Assembly: GCA_022605405.1 (NCBI GenBank)
Contig: JABYQQ010000008.1
Coordinates: forward strand, 1,612,001-1,676,000
Reading direction: 5' to 3'
From: Earliella scabrosa
Lineage: Eukaryota > Basidiomycota > Agaricomycetes > Polyporales > Polyporaceae
Length of the DNA stretch: 64,000 bases
A program made the translations under genes and the position numbers. Every line of letters begins with the position of its first letter. Within the stretch, counting starts at the first letter, position 1. The notes beneath the pieces were generated by a model. That model was not told the origin of the DNA, did not search any database, and was given only the letters and a program-made list of their open reading frames with translations. Below are positions 56,766 to 64,000 of the stretch, piece by piece.

Positions 56766-59700
56766 TTGATGAATCATATTGTGCCCCCCTCTCACGTTCA
56801 TCGTATGATAGCTTGCGCTCGGACGCAGTTGAATGGACAAGTCACTCTGCAATGGTCCAGCGCGGCTCAACTTTCTCTCGACTATACTCATTCTATCAAG
56901 TGTATTTTCAGCGTATGGAACGATGCTGATTTATCGAAGCTGTCTTTGCGCGACAATGATGTCGTCGTGAATGCACATGCTACAGAACTTTTTAGCGTTT
57001 ACAGGATGTGGCAGTCAGGGGATCTGCGAGAACTCGCGCACGCTCACGAGATTCCTCTACTTGTCAAAGACAACAGGACCACTTTGCGAGCTAAAATTCT
57101 TCAGCATATATGCAACGAACATTGTCCGGTGGTATTGACGGTATTCACAACTTTAGGACAAGTTCGTTCGGATGCTCGAGTGCAGCAAAATATAGATGCA
57201 TTCGAACGTGCGGCGGTACCGGCTACAAGAGATGCATTCTTCATGGAATGTATTGACAGTACCACGCGCCAGTCGTTCATTCGAGAATGGCAGGACAAAT
57301 TTGCGACAGACAGATTTCGTCAATTGGTATGTGCATCATGTGCCCGCGGTGTGACGACTGCGGATGCGAAGACGGTCGATCCACGGGAGTTGGATCTAAC
57401 CCTCCTTAGAAATGATGCACTACCGTTGAAGGTGCGTCCGACTACATATGACTTTGAACTGTACGACCGAGCCATCTTATGTCCGTATGGTTTGACCGAT
57501 CGGTGGATGTTAGCACCTATGACGCTATGTCCAACTTGCTGTCGTGAGTTGGTAGGTAAGACGCGCATGCCAAAACTTTGCTTAGCAAACTGGCTTTACT
57601 ATGGTACAGACGAGTTGCCGTCTGCAGTGAAATCCGCACTGGCAAAGAGCTCGCAATTCGACCGGCTCCTTGTTGCACGAGCTCGAGCCAGTAAAATCTC
57701 GTATAGGTTTACCGAACTCAGGAAGGACAAACCGTATCATCCTGAACCTGGCCATTTCGTGGACCCTACAACAGCACAACGTTTTGTGAAGGGTAATGTG
57801 TTAGTTATGCCTCAGAACTCGACGATGCTAAACCGCGTTCTCCCTCCTTCACCGACCGTGATACGAGACACCGTCTGTGCAATATTCGTGGGTAGAATGA
57901 AACCTACAAAGCAAACTATAGGTAAAATTAGTCCGATACTAGCGCGGAAAAGCACGATACGAACCATCATTGAATTTCTAATCGCGGAGAACGACCATTA
58001 CAGCTGCGATACGACGTTTCATGGTTTTAGCGAAGACAATTTAAATCGTCTATTCGACGAGGATGACAGTACCGATGCGGGCGTCCCGTGCGCTATGGAG
58101 ATTGGTTTCCTTGAAGACACCGAAGCTAATCGCAGTGTAAACTCAGACTATACTACAAGGAATGAAGAAGTCGAGACTCCTGCAGACGGTGAGGACATAC
58201 TGATGGAAAACGTTGGGTATACGTCTGGTGACGACTCGCCGGTATCATATCGAGATATGAAGATGAAAGCTCTAATGCATTGTTTGACCGGAGGAAGGTT
58301 TGTGAGGTCGCAAGCTGGAGATCGTTTTATCCCTGACTTTGAGAACCCCAGTTTACTGACATGGATGTTCCCTCATTTAGATCCATGGGGTATTGGTGGA
58401 TTCCATCACCCCCATCGGAGAATAACCATCACACTTGAAGATCAGTTACGGTACTTATTGCAGATTCACGACAGTCCATTTACCAAGGACGCCGACTTTG
58501 CATTTGTGTATTACAATATTCTTCAGAAGAAAGCAGTATGCGATTCAGTTCATTTTAGAGTCAAAGCATCTCAACAGCGGGAAATCGTAACGCAACTGTT
58601 GAACGTAGACAGATCGATGTTAGGAACACTGATCGAGAAGTTCAAAAGGGATCCAAAATACGATAGTAACGTGAGAGAGGAGATACAACTGCTATCACTA
58701 GTGAATAAAGTTGGAGGCGTCTTACACGACTTGCCTGGAACATCTGGATATAAGATACGTATGCGTAATGAGATCCGCGCACTGGTGAACCACAAAGGTA
58801 CACCGGCTTTCTTTGTCACACTCAACCCTTCAGATGTACAAAACCCGTTAGTTCGTTTGTTTGCGGAACATGATATTTCGTTGGAAAGTATCGAGAGAGG
58901 ACAAGAACTATCCGAGTGGGGTCGGAAATTGCTCGTGGCGCGAAATCCGGCAGCTTGCGCTAGATTCTTTCATACGATGATAACAGGATTCATCGAGATT
59001 ATTTTGAGATATGGACGTGAAGAATCTGGATTATTCGGACGATGCTCAGCATATTACGGTACAGTTGAAGCTCAAGCCCGAGGAACTCTTCATTGTCATA
59101 TGTTGATATGGATTGATAATCATCCTTCGCCGCAACAGTTGCGTGATTTGATGTCTGAAAACGCCGACTATCAACAGAAAATGTTCAGGTGGTTAGAGAG
59201 TCTGATAAAGTGCGAACTACTGGGGTCTGTGACGGAAGTGTTAGAAGAAGGGGGGACACCGTTATTACGTCCTCGAATTCCGGAAACAGACGGATATATT
59301 CATCCAGGATGTCGGCCTGCTCCATCAGTATCGGATATGCCTGCCGAACAGTTTGGTATAATGTATGAATCATTCGTGAATGAGCTAGTGACGCAGTATA
59401 ATTGGCACGAACATACGGAAACGTGTTGGAAATATCTTAAGAAATCAGAATCTAAAACAGACGAGAATTGTCGAATGCGTATGGATGGGAAGACGAGGTC
59501 GCACAGTATGATAGATGAAGAGACTGGATCCATATTGTTGAGAAGACTGCATCCTAGGATAGCAAATTACAACGATTTGGTAATGTTCCTGATGAAAGCG
59601 AATATGGACATAAAACATATTGGTTCTGGGGAGGGCGCAAAGGCGCTGATATATTACGTTACAGACTACATTACAAAGTCATCTTTACCGGCACATCTCG

Positions 59701-62660
59701 GTTTAACTGCATTGATGTACGCCATTCAACGAGCAGACGACAAATATAAAGACGTACAGGAGTGGGGACCAAAACAACACGCGGGAGCGCTGACTATTGC
59801 AATGAATAGCATTATGTGTAAACAAGAATTCTCACAGCAGCAGATAATGAGCTATATCATAGGAGGGGGAGATCACTACGCTAGCCACAGATTCCGGTTA
59901 ATTCACTACGGTGCGTTTGAACGCAGGATCGATGCGTACTGGCATTCTCGGGAACGACGTGAACACGATTCTAGCGCTAGCGTCGATAGTCTACATCCAG
60001 CACCCGTGATGAATGAATCACGAGCTGCAAATATACACAGTACTACAAACACTGTTAGTAGCGTCGACCCGGTCAGTAGAGAAGAGGAGGTAGCTTTATT
60101 ATCAGGAGATGGATCTATATCTGCTTCAAACCAACAACAAGATTATATGTACAGACCTTTAGAAGCACCGTTCGCGAATATGTGTCTATACGAATACGTC
60201 GGAATGACAGAGAAGATTACCGTGCAAGCAGAAACGACTCGTTCAGAACGGCGTCAAAATGTCGATTCTCAATCTAGAAGGAGGGGGAGAAGAGAGGAAG
60301 CACGAGGGATGTTTACTGATATGCATCCGCAAAGAGACACTCACCTCGTACGTCAACGAGTGATATGGGTTGTTCCGGTAATTTTGGGTGACCGCATACC
60401 CAGAAACGATAGATCTGTAAAGGAAAAAGAGGAATGGGCTCGCGCTATGTTAATATTGTTCGTTCCATGGAGAGACGCTCTAGAGTTGAAAGATGACGAT
60501 GAGAGTTGGCTCGATGCGTTTGACCGGCGGTCAGCAGGAATGTCACAGGCACACTTGAACATTATCAATAATATGAACGTCCTTTGCGAGTGTAGAGATG
60601 CTCGAGATAACCACCGTCGGATTAATAGGCATGCGACAGATGATCACGATGTTACGACAACCAACGAGAGAGAGCGAGAGACATACATTGATCCCGAAGA
60701 GCAACCGCATAGTGTTCAACATGCGCATCTGGACGGAGATATGCAGGCAGACGAAATCAAAGATCTGCTGGCACTTCTAGACAGTGAAATCCAACTACCT
60801 GCCAGAGCTGCAATGGACTGGTGTTTCTCCCGTCAACCAGAAATGACAGTGGAGCAAGATGACTCGGATCGTGTCAAACAATTGACCGTACAAGAAAGAC
60901 GAGAGTTGGCTGCAGAGTTAGCCACAATGCGACAGTTGAAACGGAAAAGGAGACCGGACCTTACAACGGAGCAACGCGACGAACGGCGCAACGTTAGAGC
61001 GAGAACGGGAACTTATCCATCAGTGGATATATCTACCGTAGAGAATACGTCTACGTCAAATGCACAAACTACATCCACGGATGGCGATCGTACCGCTGAT
61101 ATTGAGGGGGTAATACTACAAGTTGTCATCGAGTTCGGATTAGATCGAAACGAAGAGCAGAGACGCGCATTCGAAATTGTGGCCAGGCATCTTGGTGATG
61201 AAATAGACGAACAGCTGTTGATGTACATAGGAGGTGTCGGCGGAACGGGGAAATCGCACGTTGTGAATGCAATCCTGAGGATGTTCGAACTATTGGGGAG
61301 AAGAAATGAAATTCAAATCAGTGCGCCGACCGGAGCGGCCGCAATTTTGATTGGAGGGTTTACGATCCATTCCCTACTACTTCTCCCGGAGAGATCAGGG
61401 ACAAATCTCGAAGAGCTGGAGAAGGCATGGGCAAACGTACGATATCTGATAATAGACGAAGTTTCGATGATAGGAGCAAGATTGATGAGTCAAATATCTG
61501 CAAGGCTGCAACAAGCGAAAAGCACGTATGGACATGCAGAAGATCGTCCTTTCGGTGGGGTACATGTAATATTTACCGGCGATTTCGGTCAACTGCGCCC
61601 AGTTCGGGATGGTTCTTTGTTTAAAAGTGAACTCGTCTCACATCCAGGACTAAGAACCGTCAATCGAACTGAAGGGATTTCTCAACTGAAGGGGGTATAC
61701 CTTTGGCGTCTCGTTCGTACGGTGGTGATTCTGAGAAAGAATCAACGCCAACGCGACGATAAGCACTACGCAGAGCTAATTATGCGCATACGACAAGGTA
61801 CGGAAGGAAATCGTCGAGATGTAGTCATCTCATCGGACTTTGCTGCACTGCAGGGTCGGATATTGCAAACGTTAAGACGTAGTGCGAATGTCACCGATAT
61901 GCGAGCCTTTGAAGATGCTCCGGTTATCGTGGGTACCAAATATCTGCGAGATTTGGTTAACTGCAGACTATTGAATCATCACGCACGCAGATTGGGTGTT
62001 CATATCCATAAGTACTATAGTCGTGATACGATATTAGGTGAGACTCCGACCATCACCGAGCAGAAACGTCTTCATCAATTGCGTAACGAAGACACAGACG
62101 ATTGTCCGTCCGTGATGGAACTTTTCATAGGTATGAGAGTAATGATACAAGAAAATCTCGCCTTCATGAACAACGTTGTTAACGGTGCGGTAGGAACCAT
62201 CGAAGGTATACGGTACGAAGAAGAGGGCAACAAAAGATACGCAATAGTTTTGTATGTAAAGATACCAGGATCCGGACGCGTATGTCAGAACACGGAGGAT
62301 GACGTGATTCCTCTTTTTCCCGAGAAATATTCGTTTCAATGGGCCAGGACAGAGGACGATGTAGTTAGAGTGAACAGAATCCAGTTTCCAATCTTACCAG
62401 CTTATTGTTATACAGATTACAAAGCACAGGGGAGATCACTAGATACGGCAATCGTAGATTTAACGAGTGCAAGATCATTACAGGGTGCATATGTTATGCT
62501 ATCCAGAGTACGGAACATCAAAGGACTCGGAATTTTACGACCGTTCTTACAAAGCAAAGTGCATCAGAGACTTCCTCAAGAGATGCGGTCAGAATTCGCA
62601 CGACTAGAAATGTTGGACGAGATGACAAAACAAACACATATGAACAGAGAGCGGTTGTAA
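56766..62660 (+). CDS. Helitron Rep/PIF1-helicase transposase
   Basis: 1,964-residue uninterrupted frame. N-terminal SAP-like segment (LRELAHAHEIPLLVKDNRTT ... ILQHICNEHC), then a DUF6570-type zinc-rich region (CASCARGV; LCPTCCRELV; PKLCLANWLYYG). The Helitron-like N domain includes the HUH relaxase motif GTLHCHMLIWI (His at ~776 and 778) and catalytic tyrosines in YYVTDYITKSS (~963-968). After an acidic/basic linker comes a PIF1/RecD helicase: GGVGGTGKSHV (Walker A, ~1489), LIIDEVSMIG (Walker B, ~1561), FTGDFGQLRPV and YCYTDYKAQGRSLDTAIVDL (~1880). It nicks and transfers a DNA strand for rolling-circle transposition and unwinds it. No internal stop or intron, so this copy looks able to function. 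Confidence 0.95.
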   Translation: MMNHIVPPSHVHRMIACARTQLNGQVTLQWSSAAQLSLDYTHSIKCIFSVWNDADLSKLSLRDNDVVVNAHATELFSVYRMWQSGDLRELAHAHEIPLLVKDNRTTLRAKILQHICNEHCPVVLTVFTTLGQVRSDARVQQNIDAFERAAVPATRDAFFMECIDSTTRQSFIREWQDKFATDRFRQLVCASCARGVTTADAKTVDPRELDLTLLRNDALPLKVRPTTYDFELYDRAILCPYGLTDRWMLAPMTLCPTCCRELVGKTRMPKLCLANWLYYGTDELPSAVKSALAKSSQFDRLLVARARASKISYRFTELRKDKPYHPEPGHFVDPTTAQRFVKGNVLVMPQNSTMLNRVLPPSPTVIRDTVCAIFVGRMKPTKQTIGKISPILARKSTIRTIIEFLIAENDHYSCDTTFHGFSEDNLNRLFDEDDSTDAGVPCAMEIGFLEDTEANRSVNSDYTTRNEEVETPADGEDILMENVGYTSGDDSPVSYRDMKMKALMHCLTGGRFVRSQAGDRFIPDFENPSLLTWMFPHLDPWGIGGFHHPHRRITITLEDQLRYLLQIHDSPFTKDADFAFVYYNILQKKAVCDSVHFRVKASQQREIVTQLLNVDRSMLGTLIEKFKRDPKYDSNVREEIQLLSLVNKVGGVLHDLPGTSGYKIRMRNEIRALVNHKGTPAFFVTLNPSDVQNPLVRLFAEHDISLESIERGQELSEWGRKLLVARNPAACARFFHTMITGFIEIILRYGREESGLFGRCSAYYGTVEAQARGTLHCHMLIWIDNHPSPQQLRDLMSENADYQQKMFRWLESLIKCELLGSVTEVLEEGGTPLLRPRIPETDGYIHPGCRPAPSVSDMPAEQFGIMYESFVNELVTQYNWHEHTETCWKYLKKSESKTDENCRMRMDGKTRSHSMIDEETGSILLRRLHPRIANYNDLVMFLMKANMDIKHIGSGEGAKALIYYVTDYITKSSLPAHLGLTALMYAIQRADDKYKDVQEWGPKQHAGALTIAMNSIMCKQEFSQQQIMSYIIGGGDHYASHRFRLIHYGAFERRIDAYWHSRERREHDSSASVDSLHPAPVMNESRAANIHSTTNTVSSVDPVSREEEVALLSGDGSISASNQQQDYMYRPLEAPFANMCLYEYVGMTEKITVQAETTRSERRQNVDSQSRRRGRREEARGMFTDMHPQRDTHLVRQRVIWVVPVILGDRIPRNDRSVKEKEEWARAMLILFVPWRDALELKDDDESWLDAFDRRSAGMSQAHLNIINNMNVLCECRDARDNHRRINRHATDDHDVTTTNERERETYIDPEEQPHSVQHAHLDGDMQADEIKDLLALLDSEIQLPARAAMDWCFSRQPEMTVEQDDSDRVKQLTVQERRELAAELATMRQLKRKRRPDLTTEQRDERRNVRARTGTYPSVDISTVENTSTSNAQTTSTDGDRTADIEGVILQVVIEFGLDRNEEQRRAFEIVARHLGDEIDEQLLMYIGGVGGTGKSHVVNAILRMFELLGRRNEIQISAPTGAAAILIGGFTIHSLLLLPERSGTNLEELEKAWANVRYLIIDEVSMIGARLMSQISARLQQAKSTYGHAEDRPFGGVHVIFTGDFGQLRPVRDGSLFKSELVSHPGLRTVNRTEGISQLKGVYLWRLVRTVVILRKNQRQRDDKHYAELIMRIRQGTEGNRRDVVISSDFAALQGRILQTLRRSANVTDMRAFEDAPVIVGTKYLRDLVNCRLLNHHARRLGVHIHKYYSRDTILGETPTITEQKRLHQLRNEDTDDCPSVMELFIGMRVMIQENLAFMNNVVNGAVGTIEGIRYEEEGNKRYAIVLYVKIPGSGRVCQNTEDDVIPLFPEKYSFQWARTEDDVVRVNRIQFPILPAYCYTDYKAQGRSLDTAIVDLTSARSLQGAYVMLSRVRNIKGLGILRPFLQSKVHQRLPQEMRSEFARLEMLDEMTKQTHMNRERL

Positions 62661-62854
62661 GTGAGACACAGTAGTTGATAACAAAGGGACCGATTAGATC
62701 AAAACAAGGAAAGGTGCATGATGATGCAAACCCCACATGGATGCCGTCAACTCGTATTCGATGGTCGATAAATCATATTATATCTTGTGGTTTGTTGTGA
62801 TCGCAGTTACGGCGAGTCGATGACAACTGTTGGATCACAGTCTCGGTCATTAAT
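62661..62854. other. 3' flank of the transposase gene
   Basis: No gene; A+T-rich stretch between the transposase stop and the hairpin. Confidence 0.4.
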
Positions 62855-62903
62855 CACTCGCTGCAGGGTAGCGAGTGGCGCGTATTAATATCGGTTGTGC
62901 TAG
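62855..62903 (+). mobile_element. candidate Helitron 3' terminus: hairpin then CTAG
   Basis: CACTCGCT (62855-62862) and AGCGAGTG (62870-62877) form a perfect 8-bp stem with a 7-base loop, about 200 bases after the transposase stop and in the same orientation. CTAG follows at 62900-62903, next to a T, as expected for the hairpin-CTRR|T end. The 22-base spacer is longer than the usual ~10-12, so the exact end is uncertain. Confidence 0.45.
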
Positions 62904-63068
62904 TCGTCTGCTGGTTCAGCTACGAATATCTTTCGAACGTGTCCTCCACGTATACTGGTCAGATCACCGAAGATACCGTGCGTACGTGATACGGTATGAC
63001 GACTGCTGTAACTAATATTCACGCGTGCGATCTTGTATGCAGATGTACCACGTTTTGGCACACGCAAA

Positions 63069-64000
63069 TGGGCATGACATGGCGCCTGTAGTGAACGCAA
63101 TTCATATACTGGAGTGAGCCCGAGTTGTACTGTCAGTAACGTATACTAACAACAGCACAGCCTACACAGTGAAATCAAGGACATGATTGTGGACGAAATG
63201 GATCTACCGTCAGTGACGAATTGGCGGGCGACCTGTAGGGACAGCTACAACGAATCGACGTCATCGATTCGACGAGGAGTACGCCGTGTCATCAGACCTT
63301 ACCTTATCCACGCCGAACCCTTGATGACCCTCGTCGCTAAATATCATGCAGTGATAGGGGGGGTAGCGGCGGTAGCGTTTATCCTTCGAGATCCTTCTAT
63401 CTGCGACAAGCAACTGGACGTCTACAGTTCGCGATCCTATTACGCGCACCTCGTCGAGGACCTCATCCGATGTCCGGGAATACGCTGTAATATTCGCACT
63501 ATCAGGAAAACGCCCCTCACTCCTTCATTCATCGGTGACAGGCAGCTAGCGTCGCAGACAATACTTGAACTCGTATCGGGAAGGGTTGTCGTAGTTCATC
63601 AGTCTACCACACCCAGTCCGTGTTCACCCATTGTCCGCTCGCCGCTCTCTGCGCTGATGAACTTCGTCACCAATACTTCGTTTGGTTGTGCTTACCCTCT
63701 CCTTACCTTACGCCGACGCTCTCTCCTCGCGGATATGCGTCTCCTCACTGCCAGCTGTATGGAGACGTACGCCACGGAGGTTCTCCTTCACCATAGGTTT
63801 TCTTTCGCGGTCAGTCCAACCGCATGGTCTGACTTGCGCACCACCGATCTGGAGCCTCCAAACTCAAATTCGCACTACTGCCTCAGGCGGCGGTTCCTTT
63901 GTCCACAGCAGGGCCGCTATTTCGGAGACAAGGGGTCGTTCGTGGCGCAATTCGATCCACTGTTTGGCACAACTGCAGTCGGGCAGTCACACTCTGCGCC
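63069..64000 (+). CDS. F-box-like / degenerate nucleotidyltransferase-fold protein, family member 3 (runs off right edge)
   Basis: Exon 1 63069-63087 or -63088 (MGMTWRL), intron to 63160, exon 2 open from 63161 to the window end. It begins LHSEIKDMIVDEMDLPSVTN and WRATCRDSY (F-box-like), then GGVAAVAFILRDPS and KQLDVYSSRSYYAHLVEDL in place of the nucleotidyltransferase core. Further on are SALMNFVTNTSFGCAYPLLTL-type sequence (63650-63715), HHRFSFAVSPTAWSDL and CPQQGRYFGDKGSFVAQF. It matches member 2 at 42.1 kb along its whole visible length; the intron has the same phase and lies before the same Leu as in members 1 and 2. It starts only ~165 bases after the candidate Helitron end. The C-terminus is outside the window. 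Confidence 0.72.

Noticed and set aside
28707..64000. Endogenised giant DNA virus
   Set aside because: RNR and kinase genes fit such viruses, but no capsid, packaging ATPase, viral polymerase or late transcription factor is seen, and the genes are rich in spliceosomal introns.
1..64000. CRISPR arrays, bacterial operons, tRNA or rRNA genes
   Set aside because: No spaced direct repeats, Shine-Dalgarno-type organisation, cloverleaf with A/B boxes or rRNA blocks were found; the window is eukaryotic.

Overview
This is nuclear DNA of a filamentous basidiomycete, most likely an agaricomycete. The evidence is two class I hydrophobins, dozens of 45-75 nt GT-AG introns, MYND and Zn-cluster proteins of the kind expanded in mushrooms, LTR retrotransposons and a Helitron. 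No bacterial or organellar features and no tRNA or rRNA genes were recognised. Exon maps were drawn by hand from splice sites, reading-frame arithmetic and family knowledge, so single boundaries can be off.  Region 1 (1-6.7 kb) holds LTR retrotransposons, all on the minus strand: the gag and 5' part of pol of a Ty3/gypsy element running off the left edge, and a Ty1/copia element with a gag frameshift whose frame stops right at what looks like the gypsy LTR. Next to the copia leader is a tandem repeat in which one unit is the exact spliced form of the other.  Region 2 (7-28.7 kb) is GC-rich and gene-dense. It carries a tandem family of secreted or single-pass membrane proteins with a double-psi beta-barrel (RlpA/expansin-like) ectodomain (9.3, 17.8, 24.3-25.9 and 26.8-28.3 kb), a relative that lost the ectodomain (20 kb) and an orphan tail pseudogene (10.8 kb). 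Most share a cytoplasmic tail with a DGGVRL(A/E)GG motif and a terminal PPPY. Two hydrophobins, a MYND protein, a disordered basic protein and a 488-bp TIR element lie among them.  Region 3 (28.7-64 kb) changes character: visibly more A+T-rich, longer gaps, different gene content. It holds intact, intron-rich genes for both ribonucleotide reductase subunits (large 30.9-34.4 kb; small 54.9-56.1 kb), an SRPK-like kinase with HTD in its catalytic loop, a two-finger C2H2 factor, a second MYND protein, two paralogous Zn-cluster-like proteins, three paralogous F-box-like/nucleotidyltransferase-fold proteins (one running off the right edge), two unrecognised multi-exon genes and an intact 1,964-residue Helitron Rep/PIF1 helicase (56.8-62.7 kb). 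The left edge of this domain coincides with the end of sequence homology between two duplicated upstream flanks and with a hairpin plus CTAG resembling a Helitron 3' end.  My reading is that region 3 is an accessory or mobile island, perhaps a large Helitron or a nest of them, carrying a complete class Ia ribonucleotide reductase and regulatory genes. The co-occurrence of both RNR subunits with a rolling-circle transposase is the most unusual signal in the window; the alternative is an ordinary low-density region that happens to hold divergent RNR paralogs.
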